Shown piece by piece: positions 30,313 through 38,796 of a stretch of 64,000 bases of DNA; positions within the stretch are counted from its first letter, which is position 1, and each line of letters starts with the position of its first letter. Below the pieces are notes generated by a model that had not been told where the DNA came from, did no database searches, and was given only the letters and a program-made list of their open reading frames with translations. The position numbers and the translations under genes are program-made. The DNA comes from Kaistia soli DSM 19436 (GTDB lineage Bacteria > Pseudomonadota > Alphaproteobacteria > Rhizobiales > Kaistiaceae). Location of the stretch: the NCBI RefSeq assembly GCF_900129325.1, contig NZ_FQUP01000005.1, forward strand, positions 62,001 to 126,000. Reading direction: 5' to 3'.

Positions 30313-31805
30313 TAGGCGTTCTCCCCCTGCAGCAGGCTGAGCGGCGTCATCGCGACGATGTAGAGATCGAAGAGCACCGACCAGCGTTCGATATATTCGA
30401 GATCGAGTTCAACGCGGCGCTGGATCTTTTCCGGCGAGTCGATCTCGCCGCGCCATCCGTTGATCTGGGCCCAGCCGGTGATGCCGGGCTTGACGCGGTG
30501 GCGCGCGAAATAGCCGTCCACGACCTCGTCCCAGAGCTGCTGCGCCGTATGCGCATTCACCGCATGCGGCCGCGGACCGACGATCGAGAGTGTTCCGGAA
30601 AGGACGTTGAAGAGCTGGGGCAACTCATCGATCGAGGTGCGGCGGATGAACCGTCCAACGCGCGTCACCCTCGGGTCCCCCCGCGTCACCACCACCTTCG
30701 CGCTGGGATCGCTCATATGATGGTACATCGAACGGAACTTCAGAACGGAGATTACCTCGTTGTTGAAGCCGTAGCGCTTCTGGCGAAAGAGGACGGGCCC
30801 CGGACTATCGAGCCGCACCGCGAGCGCCGTGAGGAGCATCAGCGGCGATAGCAGGATGAGCGCGAGGGCGGCGACGGTGAGGTCGAAGCTACGCTTCGCC
30901 ACAGCGCTCCAGCCGCTGATCGGGCGGTCCGCGAGGTCGAGGAACGGGATCGAGCCGATGAAGGAATAGGCGCGCGGCCGAAAGCGCAGGCGTGCGCCGA
31001 GCGCTGACAGCCGGATATCGACCGGCAGGACCCAAAGCGCTCGCAGGATCTCAAGCAGGCGGCTTTCGGCGCTTTGCGGCAGCGAGACGATGACGAGATC
31101 GATCTCAGCGATGCGGGCGAAAGCGACTAGTTCGGCGACTGTTCCGAGTTTTGGGGGACCGTCGGTGCGTTCGGATGACCGTTCGACGCCTCGATCATCG
31201 AACACACCGCAGACGAGGATATCGGGCGATTCGACCGCCAGAGCCGCGATCAACGCCGCCGCCTCGTCGCCGCCACCGACGATGGCGGCGCGGCGGTCGA
31301 AGCGGCCCTGTCGCGTCCAACCGGCAACGAGATGCGCAAGGATTGTCCGTTCGGCGAGAAGCAGGGCCAATCCGGAGAGGAAGAAAAGAAGCATCCAGCG
31401 CGGCGCGCCGTCGCTGCCGACATCGAGCAGGAACGCCCCAGCCGCCAGCATCAGGATGACGCCGGTCCAGATCGCGAGCATTCGCGAAAGTGCCCCCACG
31501 CCATCGCGCATCGCCGGAATGAGATAGGAGCCGTTCGAATGGGCGATGATGACAGTCAGCAGGGGTGCCAGAACGATCGCCATCCAGCCGAGCCATCCTG
31601 CCGAATCGAGGCCCAGGCCCACGAGATCGCGCAGCAGGGCACCGATGAACAGGAGTGCAAAGAATTCGAATGCCTGGACGGAATTCGCCAAGATGGCGGG
31701 TGCGAGCGAGCGCTTCGACATGGCCTGGGCGACGGCAAGCGCTTCCTGCCCCAGGGCCGGTGGGCGGCCAGGCTGGTCCAAACGACCTTCTGTCTCTGCA
31801 GCCAT
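30309..31805 (-). CDS. Polyprenyl-phosphate hexose-1-phosphate transferase (WcaJ/ExoY type)
   Basis: A 498-residue enzyme that starts a lipid-linked polysaccharide by placing a hexose-1-phosphate on undecaprenyl phosphate. It has an N-terminal membrane domain, a Rossmann-like central domain (RRAAIVGGGDEAAALIAAL) and the C-terminal bacterial sugar transferase domain with SPGPVLFRQKRYGFNN, LKFRSMY, RRTSIDELPQLFNVL, MSIVGPRPH-like LSIVGPRPHA and KPGITGWAQING. It is translationally coupled to the polymerase gene downstream. First sugar not predictable. Confidence 0.92.
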   Translation of the reverse strand: MAAETEGRLDQPGRPPALGQEALAVAQAMSKRSLAPAILANSVQAFEFFALLFIGALLRDLVGLGLDSAGWLGWMAIVLAPLLTVIIAHSNGSYLIPAMRDGVGALSRMLAIWTGVILMLAAGAFLLDVGSDGAPRWMLLFFLSGLALLLAERTILAHLVAGWTRQGRFDRRAAIVGGGDEAAALIAALAVESPDILVCGVFDDRGVERSSERTDGPPKLGTVAELVAFARIAEIDLVIVSLPQSAESRLLEILRALWVLPVDIRLSALGARLRFRPRAYSFIGSIPFLDLADRPISGWSAVAKRSFDLTVAALALILLSPLMLLTALAVRLDSPGPVLFRQKRYGFNNEVISVLKFRSMYHHMSDPSAKVVVTRGDPRVTRVGRFIRRTSIDELPQLFNVLSGTLSIVGPRPHAVNAHTAQQLWDEVVDGYFARHRVKPGITGWAQINGWRGEIDSPEKIQRRVELDLEYIERWSVLFDLYIVAMTPLSLLQGENAY

Positions 31806-31845
31806 TTTACGCGAACACTGGTGGCCGGATCCCGATCCGCCGACA

Positions 31846-31875
31846 GTTAGCAGCCTGAGGCTAACAAAAGCTTTT
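31846..31875. promoter_or_regulatory. Hairpin and palindrome between GT4 and sugar-transferase genes
   Basis: GTTAGC (31846-31851) pairs with GCTAAC (31860-31865), and AGCCT-G-AGGCT can form inside it. The palindrome AAAAGCTTTT (31866-31875) follows directly. These sit in the 135-base gap of the minus-strand polysaccharide genes and could mark an internal promoter or processing site. Confidence 0.35.
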
Positions 31876-31940
31876 GCCGGGACGCTTTAGCGGCGGGACG
31901 CCTGAAGCACGATCGGCGACGCTGGAAATGCCGCGTTTCA

Positions 31941-33128
31941 TCATCGCGCAAGAGCCGTCGCATAGAGAGCCTCAACCGTCGCTGCCATGGTGCCGACCGA
32001 GAAGCGGTCATGGATCGAGGCCTGCAATGTCGCTGCGTCCGCCTCGGCCTCTGCGGGATCGTCGAGCAGAGCTTCCATGGCGCTGGCAAGGAGAGGCGGC
32101 TCGCCGGGCGGGACGAGCCGGTCAGAGGCTTGCGGCCCGAAGATCTCCGGAATGCCACCGACCCTTGTCGCTACCATGGGCAGCCCGGCGGCAATGGCTT
32201 CCAGCACAATATAGGGCATCGATTCGGCGCGCGAAGGCACGACAATCCGCTTCGCCATCGCGAAGGCGCTTCGAGCGGGCATGGCCGGATGAAAGGCGAT
32301 GTCGGCGAGCCCGAGCGCCGCGGCCTTGGCCTGGTACCGCCCCGTGTCTGGCCCGTCGCCGACCATAAGCGCGGTGGGCGCCGCCCCACGACGATCCCGG
32401 ATGAGACTCAACGCCTCTATGAAGAGGTCGGGGCCCTTCAAGTCACGCATCATGCCGATATAGAGGAACTCCGCCTTGTCCGAACGTACCGGCAGGGGAG
32501 CGAATTCCTCGGGCTCGATCCCGTTCGGTGCAATGCAGAACGGCTTTTCAGGTGGGCCAACCTTCACCGCGAAAGCATCGGCCTCATAATGGCTGACGAA
32601 GACGAAGCCGTCCGTCATGCGCTCCATGAGCCGCTCAAGGCCGAAGAAGAGCTTTCCGGCGCTGGTGCGGGCGTCATAGTGCAGGCTGCCGCCATGCGGG
32701 CAATAGATGCGGGCCACGCGTTTACCAGAGACCCGCAAGAGCGTTCCGATCGCGCGTCCATACACACCGCCTTTGGCGCCGTGGGTATGGATCACGTCGG
32801 GATCCAGTTTACCGACGCGCCGGAAGAGGCGTGTCAGCGTGATGATATCGATTGGCGTGATCTGCCGCTGCATCGGAACGCGCTGCAGACCAAGACTGAG
32901 GACCGGGGCAATCTCGCGAAAGAGCTGCTCTTCGCGCGCGCCGCCCGTCGCGGCGTCGCAGACAATGCCGACCTCGTGGCCTGCCGCCGTTTGTGCGCGA
33001 ACGAGATCACGCACGTGGCGGAAAATCCCGCCGACCGGCGACCGGAAGCAATGAACGATGCGCAGCCGCCCGTCCTGATGCGAGGCAACGCCGTCGGCCA
33101 TAGCGTCAGAAGAAGCGCTCGCGAACAT
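31941..33128 (-). CDS. Glycosyltransferase family 4
   Basis: A 395-residue GT-B enzyme. The N-terminal acceptor domain begins RIVHCFRSPVGGIFRHVRDL. The nucleotide-sugar domain contains FLYIGMMRDLKGPDLFIEAL and the EX7E motif in VPSRAESMPYIVLEAIAAG. It adds a sugar to the growing lipid-linked repeat on the cytoplasmic face. The start overlaps the OPX gene by 23 bases; a second ATG at 33101 is possible. It resembles UppB-type transferases of unipolar-polysaccharide loci in context. Confidence 0.88.
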   Translation of the reverse strand: MFASASSDAMADGVASHQDGRLRIVHCFRSPVGGIFRHVRDLVRAQTAAGHEVGIVCDAATGGAREEQLFREIAPVLSLGLQRVPMQRQITPIDIITLTRLFRRVGKLDPDVIHTHGAKGGVYGRAIGTLLRVSGKRVARIYCPHGGSLHYDARTSAGKLFFGLERLMERMTDGFVFVSHYEADAFAVKVGPPEKPFCIAPNGIEPEEFAPLPVRSDKAEFLYIGMMRDLKGPDLFIEALSLIRDRRGAAPTALMVGDGPDTGRYQAKAAALGLADIAFHPAMPARSAFAMAKRIVVPSRAESMPYIVLEAIAAGLPMVATRVGGIPEIFGPQASDRLVPPGEPPLLASAMEALLDDPAEAEADAATLQASIHDRFSVGTMAATVEALYATALAR

Positions 33129-33672
33129 TGACCGTGTCCCCAGGCATCACTGGCTGGGTCGGCAGAAGCCGCACGGTGGTGACCTTGCCGTTCACCTGGC
33201 GTGTCACGTCCACATCGGACTTTTGCGCGCGCGGGGTGAACCCACCGGCGATAGCGACCGCCGTCTGCACGGTCATTCCGGTGACATAGGGGTACTGCCC
33301 GGCGCTGGTGACCTCGCCCATGATGAAGAACGGCCGGTAGCGATCAACTTCCACTGAGACGTCGGGGTCGCGCACGAAGCGCCCGGATTTCAGTTTGCCG
33401 GCGATTTCACCCTCCAGCTGCTGGGCGGAGCGCCCGCGCGCCGCGACAGCGCCGATCAGCGGCATCGAGATATAGCCGGCCTGGTCGATGAGATAGGTGC
33501 TCGAAAGATCTGCCTGGCCGAACACGACAACACGCAGGCGATCGCCGCTGTCGAGACGATAGGGAGCGATCAGCGCCGAATAGGTGGTCGCATCAGGCGG
33601 CGGGTAGCTCTTCGCGCAGCCGCCGAGCAGCGTCGCGCCAATGAGGCTGAGGATAAGGAGGACGAGACGCAT
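33106..33672 (-). CDS. Polysaccharide export (OPX/Wza-like) outer-membrane lipoprotein
   Basis: A 188-residue lipoprotein with signal and lipobox (LLILSLIGATLLGGC). The export domain starts at LDSGDRLRVVVFGQADLSS, and a SLBB-type part follows (FIMGEVTSAGQYPYVTGMTV). It is short and lacks the C-terminal barrel-forming region of E. coli Wza, as do many alphaproteobacterial HfsD/UppC-type proteins. It pairs functionally with the Wzc-like protein encoded divergently upstream. Confidence 0.9.
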   Translation of the reverse strand: MRLVLLILSLIGATLLGGCAKSYPPPDATTYSALIAPYRLDSGDRLRVVVFGQADLSSTYLIDQAGYISMPLIGAVAARGRSAQQLEGEIAGKLKSGRFVRDPDVSVEVDRYRPFFIMGEVTSAGQYPYVTGMTVQTAVAIAGGFTPRAQKSDVDVTRQVNGKVTTVRLLPTQPVMPGDTVNVRERFF

Positions 33673-33857
33673 CGGCGGGCGTTCCCGGCTTGAGGAGCAT
33701 TTGCCGGACTCTCCCCCGGTCGTGGTTAATTACCGGTAAAATAGCGACGACATGGTTAGCGATTGCTTATCCGGTGGATCATGCGCCGCGCGTCATTAAC
33801 CCGGCGGTTACTCTATTTTCCCATGATCGCGCGAAAGCCAACGGGAAGAAATCCGCG

Positions 33858-35999
33858 ATGAGCGACGGCCGCTTGGGACCTATCGACGATGTCGAGCTCG
33901 ACATGCGCGCCCTTATGCGCGCGCTCGGGCGTGCCTTGCCGATCCTGGTGCCGCTCTTCCTTCTGTTCGCAGTCGGGCTCTATGTCGGCCTCTCCTTCGT
34001 GACGCCACGATACACGGCCGAGACCAAGGTCCTGATCGAAAAGGGAGAATCATCGATCACCCAGACGGGCGGCGATACCGAGGAGTCGCGCGCGCTGCTT
34101 GATGCCGAGGGCGTCGCCAGCCAGGTCCAGCTCATCGATTCGCGTGATCTCGCGATGACGGTCGTCGCAAAACTGCAGCTCGACAAGCTGCCGGAATTCT
34201 ACGCGACGCCTGTCTCTGACTTCATCAACGGGCTGCTTTCCAAGGTCGGCCTCGGCAAGCCTTCTGGCGATTCGGTGCGTGAAGAGCGCGTCCTGCAGCG
34301 GTTTGCCGAGAAGCTGGAGGTCTATTCCGTCGACAAGACCCGCGTGATCAACATTTCCTTCTCATCGTCCGATCCGGTGCTGGCGGCCAAGGTCACGAAT
34401 ACGATCGCCGAGGAATATCTCGCGCTGCAGCGCGAGGCGACGCGTGTCGCCAACGCCGATGCGACGCGCTGGCTCGACTCGCAGATCGGTGCGCTCCGGG
34501 CGCGCGTGAATACGGCCGAGGCCAAGGTCGAAACCTTCCGCGCCGAGAGCGGGCTTTTCATGGGCGGGCAGAATAACAACGTGTCGCTGCCGCAGCAGAG
34601 GCTCTCCGATCTCAACACCGAGATGGCACGGCTCGAGGCGGCCCGGGCATCGGCGGACGCCAAGGCTGAGCAGGTGCGCAAGGCGCTCGCTGCCGGCAGT
34701 GATTTCGACATTCCCGAGGTTCTTGACTCGTCGCTCGTCCAGCGTCTGCGCGAGCAGCAGGTCTCGTTGCGTGCCCAGGTTGCGCAGCTCTCGGCGACAC
34801 TGCTGCCGGCGCACCCCCGCATTCGTGAACTGAACGCCCAGCTGGCCGATCTCGATAGCCAGGTCCGGCAGGCGGCCCGCCAGGTTCTTTCCAGCCTCGA
34901 AGGCGAGGTCGCCACGGCGAAGGCCCGGGAGGTGGAGATCGCCGCAGATATCGACCGCGCCAAAGTTGCGACGGCGCAGTCGAATGGGTCGGAGGTCCAG
35001 CTGCGGGCGCTCGAGCGCGAAGCCGTCGCCGAGCGCGAGCTGCTCGAAGGCTATCTGCGGCGGTATCGCGAGGCGACATCGCGTCAGGATGGAGACTATC
35101 TCCCTGCCAATGCGCGCGTGATCTCCCGCGCTGCCGTCCCGCTCGAGCCATCCTTCCCCAGGAGGCTGCCGATCACCGCTGCGGCTACCGTCGCCCTGCT
35201 GTTGCTTTCGCTGGCTTTCGTGATGGTCCGCGAGTTGATGAGTGGGCGGGCGCTCCGCCGGGTCATCGTCGAGCCGCCAGAACCGGCAGAGCCCGGGCTT
35301 CCGGTCGATGGGCGGATGCGCTGGTCCGATGGAGGCGACGTCCGCCGGATGATGCCGGCCGCGCCGTCCTTTGCGCAGCCGCAAGTCCTGCCGCCGGACA
35401 TGCAGGATTCGTTGCGCGCACTTGTCGACCGGATCGTCGCGACGCGCTCGCATCGGTTGGTCGTCACGATGGCAGAGCCGCCGGCCGCTGGACGGCCGCT
35501 GGCTGCCGTTGCCCTGGCGCGCCAGCTCTCGCGGCGCGGCAATCGTGTTCTGCTGGTGGATCTCCACGCCGATGGCGCCGACGGCGCTGCCATGGCGCCG
35601 GAAAGCGAACGGCTGACGGGCTTCTCAAATCTCTTGGCCGGCGAAGTATCCTTCGCGCAGGCGATCTTCCGCGATCGTTCGTCGCGTGCCCACATCATTC
35701 CGCGCGGCACGGAGCCGCTGCCAGAAGGGCTAGCCGGCGACGCGCGCCTCGCTGAAATCCTCGACGCACTCGACGCCACCTATGACCATATCCTTCTCGA
35801 CGTCGACCGCGATATGGCTGAGGCGCTCGCGCCAACGGCCTCGACAATCGTCCTGGTTGCCGAGGCCCTCGCCAGCGATCCGCGCACACTGACGGCGCAC
35901 GAGACCTTTACGGCGGCGACCAAGGCGGAGATCCTGCTGCTCATCGCCGATACGGCGCCGGAGGGCGAAGCGCCCGATCCGAAAACGGAAGCCGCCTAA
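33858..35999 (+). CDS. Wzc/GumC-like chain-length protein with degenerate BY-kinase domain
   Basis: About 713 residues. A Wzz domain has an N-terminal helix (LPILVPLFLLFAVGLYVGL), a periplasmic coiled coil (roughly 190-430) and a second helix near residue 445. The cytoplasmic domain has the ATPase fold, but the Walker A site reads AEPPAAGRP (Gly545-Arg546-Pro547 in place of Gly-Lys-Ser/Thr). VLLVDLHADG and HILLDVDRDM mark the other Walker positions. No tyrosine-rich tail is present. Thus it can organise export but probably does not phosphorylate itself. The ATG at 33858 has GGAAG; the upstream open frame is not conserved. Confidence 0.88.
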   Translation: MSDGRLGPIDDVELDMRALMRALGRALPILVPLFLLFAVGLYVGLSFVTPRYTAETKVLIEKGESSITQTGGDTEESRALLDAEGVASQVQLIDSRDLAMTVVAKLQLDKLPEFYATPVSDFINGLLSKVGLGKPSGDSVREERVLQRFAEKLEVYSVDKTRVINISFSSSDPVLAAKVTNTIAEEYLALQREATRVANADATRWLDSQIGALRARVNTAEAKVETFRAESGLFMGGQNNNVSLPQQRLSDLNTEMARLEAARASADAKAEQVRKALAAGSDFDIPEVLDSSLVQRLREQQVSLRAQVAQLSATLLPAHPRIRELNAQLADLDSQVRQAARQVLSSLEGEVATAKAREVEIAADIDRAKVATAQSNGSEVQLRALEREAVAERELLEGYLRRYREATSRQDGDYLPANARVISRAAVPLEPSFPRRLPITAAATVALLLLSLAFVMVRELMSGRALRRVIVEPPEPAEPGLPVDGRMRWSDGGDVRRMMPAAPSFAQPQVLPPDMQDSLRALVDRIVATRSHRLVVTMAEPPAAGRPLAAVALARQLSRRGNRVLLVDLHADGADGAAMAPESERLTGFSNLLAGEVSFAQAIFRDRSSRAHIIPRGTEPLPEGLAGDARLAEILDALDATYDHILLDVDRDMAEALAPTASTIVLVAEALASDPRTLTAHETFTAATKAEILLLIADTAPEGEAPDPKTEAA

Positions 36000-37234
36000 C
36001 TGTCGCGATTGTCGTCGGCCGGTGCCTGTGCGTCGGCACGGAGCCGTCGCAGCCGTGTCGCCAGTCGCCAGAGGCGCTGGTCGTTGCGCACGCTTCGTTC
36101 GATCGCATCACGTCCCAAGAGGACCAGCGTAGCGGCGCGTCCGGCCATCGTGACTGGCCGCAGCAGGCGCACGTGGCGTTCGGGCTGGTCGAGCCAGGAC
36201 GCCTTGTACCGCTCTTCGCCCCGGCCAAGATCGAGGCACGCGGTGCCGCGGGCGCAGGCGGCAGCGACCACGTCATGGATGAGAAGTTCGCCCGGACTGA
36301 TGCGGCGCCATTCGTCATCGGTGACGGCAAGGAAATAGCCGCTCTGCCTGCCGGACGCCGTCCCGCTGCCAAGGATGGCGTGGAAGGCGCCATCGAATTC
36401 GATCGCGTCGATATCGATGACGGTGTTGCCGTCGCCGGCCCAGCGCCGCGCGATGAGCGCCCGAAAGAACGGTGCGATTCCGGCTTCCGCGAAGCTGTCG
36501 GCGATGCCCTTGCGACGAAACCAGGCCGCCTTTTCGGCGAGGAAGGCGTCGAACATGGCCTCGGCGTCGGCCTGGCTTTCGGCACGGCGCAGGCGGTATC
36601 CGCCAACGGACGCGAGCGCGTTCTTCTGCCAGCGATGTTTCTTGCTCTTTTTGGCACCGCGGTGTTCGGCGAGAAGCGCCGCGAAATCCGCCTTGAGCGC
36701 AAGCGTCCCAACATTGATTCGGGCCGGCCGCGCCGCAGGATGCGCGGCGAGAAAGAGCGGCGTTCCCGGCTGATCAACGGGCAGGGCATCGAAATCGAAC
36801 AGATCGACACCGCCGATCGCAGAAGCGACGCGGGCCAGCAATCGGTTCGTCGCCGCCTCCGCTGCTGACAGGCGCCAATCGGTGGCGACCAGCGGCATCC
36901 GGATATTGGCGTGCTCACCGCCAAGATGACGGGCGACGCGCAGCGGGCCGATGCGTTCGACGCCGAGCGGCATGAGCATCACCAGCCGGCCCTCGAAGCG
37001 CATGGCGACAAGGGCTGGGCGGATGCCGAGGGCCCGCGCCGCCGTGGCGAGCCAGCAGTTGATCCAATCAAACGACTGGTAGACGGTGGTGCCGGCATCT
37101 TCGAACAGCGCGCGCCAGTCAGCCTCGATCTCGCTTGCCTCGGCGTGGACGCTGATCGACAGGTGGTTGAATTCCAAGGCGGGACGGGTGCCGTCGGTAT
37201 TCGGTGCCGCCCTTTCGCGCGTCGCGCCGTTCAT
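35996..37234 (-). CDS. FemAB/GNAT-like N-acyltransferase (BcsL/CelD or HfsK type)
   Basis: A 412-residue protein with two GNAT-like halves. The first includes VYQSFDWINCWLATAARALG; the second, better conserved half has KKHRWQKNALASVGGYRLRR, AWFRRKGIADSF and GELLIHDVVAAACARGTACLDLGRGEERYK (positions about 313-342, shown here only in part as LDLGRGEERYK). Such enzymes acylate surface polysaccharides or peptidoglycan precursors; HfsK of Caulobacter holdfast is one example. It converges with the Wzc-like gene by four bases and diverges from the deacetylase. Confidence 0.8.
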   Translation of the reverse strand: MNGATRERAAPNTDGTRPALEFNHLSISVHAEASEIEADWRALFEDAGTTVYQSFDWINCWLATAARALGIRPALVAMRFEGRLVMLMPLGVERIGPLRVARHLGGEHANIRMPLVATDWRLSAAEAATNRLLARVASAIGGVDLFDFDALPVDQPGTPLFLAAHPAARPARINVGTLALKADFAALLAEHRGAKKSKKHRWQKNALASVGGYRLRRAESQADAEAMFDAFLAEKAAWFRRKGIADSFAEAGIAPFFRALIARRWAGDGNTVIDIDAIEFDGAFHAILGSGTASGRQSGYFLAVTDDEWRRISPGELLIHDVVAAACARGTACLDLGRGEERYKASWLDQPERHVRLLRPVTMAGRAATLVLLGRDAIERSVRNDQRLWRLATRLRRLRADAQAPADDNRDS

Positions 37235-37348
37235 TTACCAAGCTCCGCGAAAACGGTCACTGCCGCGGTTCATGCTGGTCAACCGGCTGTTAACATATTC
37301 GTGAAGAGTCTCCATCTGGATGGAAATCGTGTGGATCGCCGAGCGAGC

Positions 37349-38434
37349 ATGACCGGACTGAGCAAGCTCGGGATCAAGACTGCCCTCAATGCGCTTTACT
37401 GGAGCCGTGCGCATGAGATCGCCGCCCCGCTGACCGGCGGGCTGGGCGCAATTCTGATGTTTCATCACGTTCGCAGCGCCAGACATGGCCGCTTCCATCC
37501 CAATCGGCATCTCGACGTCACTCCCGACTTCCTCGGCGCCGTCATTCGCCATTTGCAGCAACGCGACATCGACATCGTCGATCTCGATGAAGCCATGCGC
37601 AGGCTTGCAGGTTCCACTCCCGGACGGCGCTTCGTCGTCCTGACTTTCGATGACGGATACCGCAACAATCTTACCGAGGCCTATCCGGTGCTTAAGGCGG
37701 CGGCCGTTCCGTTCACCGTCTATGTCGCGACGGGGCTGATCGACCGAACCGCAATCCCGTGGTGGGACATCGTCGGTGAGATCGTCGCCCACAATCCGCG
37801 AATCTGCGGCCGCGTTGGCGACAGCGAGCTTGATCTGCCCGCCGGATCGGTTCGCGAAAAGGAAGCGGCGCTCGAAGCTGTCATCCGTCAGCTCACGACA
37901 TGCGACGAGGATGAACAGCGGCGTGCCGTCGCGCGGATGGCCGCGATTCATGGCGTAAATGCCAGGACGCTCGCCAACAGCCTGATGCTCGATTGGGAAG
38001 AAGTGCGGGCAATCGCCCGATGTCCGCTGGCGACCATCGGCGCGCATACAGTCGGCCACTATGCGCTGTCACGCATCGATGCGGGGCGTGCTCGCCTGGA
38101 GATGGAGGAGAGCCGGATCCGTCTTTTCGAGGCCGCGGGTGTCACAGCGCGCCACTTCGCCTATCCCTATGGCTCGGCCTCTGCCGCTGGGCCGCGCGAA
38201 TATGCACTTGCCGAGGAGCTTGGCTTCGAAACCGGGGTGACGACGCAGCGCGGCGTCCTTCAAGGCGGCGAGGCGCCGTTCGCCCTGCCACGGATTTCCG
38301 TCAATGGCGGCTTCCAGGCGATCCGCTATATCGACCTGCTGCTGTCCGGCGTGCCGTTCGCCCTCGAACGCGGCGTGAAACGCCTCCGCGGCATCACGTC
38401 CGTGGCGGTCGTGGCTTCTGCATCCACGCGATGA
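37349..38434 (+). CDS. Polysaccharide deacetylase (NodB/CE4 family)
   Basis: A 361-residue enzyme. NodB motifs are visible: ILMFHHV, LTFDDGYRNN (Asp101-Asp102), GAHTVGHYALS with the metal histidines, and FAYPYGS. It lacks a clear signal peptide, though the family often acts in the periplasm. Deacetylation of amino sugars gives polysaccharides such as holdfast their adhesive charge (HfsH role). The start at 37349 is chosen by family alignment; a long open extension to 36911 overlaps the opposite-strand gene. Its 3' end overlaps the DUF2842 gene by 41 bases. Confidence 0.85.
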   Translation: MTGLSKLGIKTALNALYWSRAHEIAAPLTGGLGAILMFHHVRSARHGRFHPNRHLDVTPDFLGAVIRHLQQRDIDIVDLDEAMRRLAGSTPGRRFVVLTFDDGYRNNLTEAYPVLKAAAVPFTVYVATGLIDRTAIPWWDIVGEIVAHNPRICGRVGDSELDLPAGSVREKEAALEAVIRQLTTCDEDEQRRAVARMAAIHGVNARTLANSLMLDWEEVRAIARCPLATIGAHTVGHYALSRIDAGRARLEMEESRIRLFEAAGVTARHFAYPYGSASAAGPREYALAEELGFETGVTTQRGVLQGGEAPFALPRISVNGGFQAIRYIDLLLSGVPFALERGVKRLRGITSVAVVASASTR

Positions 38435-38600
38435 TCAATCCGGCCGGCAGGACCCACAGCAAACCTGCCGTGGCATAGGCAAGCCACATCAGCGCACCCG
38501 GGACATTCTGGATCGGGATGGTCACCACGACCAGGGCGTAGATGATGACGAAGGCAACCAGCACCACCATGCCGATGAACTTGCGAAGGCGCTCAGGCAT
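38394..38600 (-). CDS. DUF2842 small membrane protein
   Basis: A 68-residue protein with two helices (FIGMVVLVAFVIIYALVVV and GALMWLAYATAGLLWVLPAG) and a basic end. I recognise the DUF2842 pattern MPERLRKFIG; the role is unknown. A further in-frame ATG at 38663 would add 21 residues. It neighbours ctaA, a common association in Hyphomicrobiales, and overlaps the 3' end of the deacetylase gene on the other strand. Confidence 0.8.
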   Translation of the reverse strand: MPERLRKFIGMVVLVAFVIIYALVVVTIPIQNVPGALMWLAYATAGLLWVLPAGLIIAWMQKPRPPRT

Positions 38601-38796
38601 TTCGGCTCCAGGGTCGGGGTTCGGTGGCTGGGTATAGTCGGTGGGGGCATCGTCTATCCCCATAGAGCCCATGGCGACAAGTCTTGTCCACGCTCTGCGC
38701 CGGTTGCCGTCCGCGCTGCCTGCGACGAGAAGCCGATTGTCGCGGCGTCCCCGCGGCGCTAAGTGGCTGCTGCCGGGGGAAAGGCGAGGGTTCGAG

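Noticed and set aside
36911-37348. Long N-terminal extension of the deacetylase frame
   Set aside because: It overlaps the opposite-strand acyltransferase gene and lacks family similarity; the CE4 protein starts at 37349.
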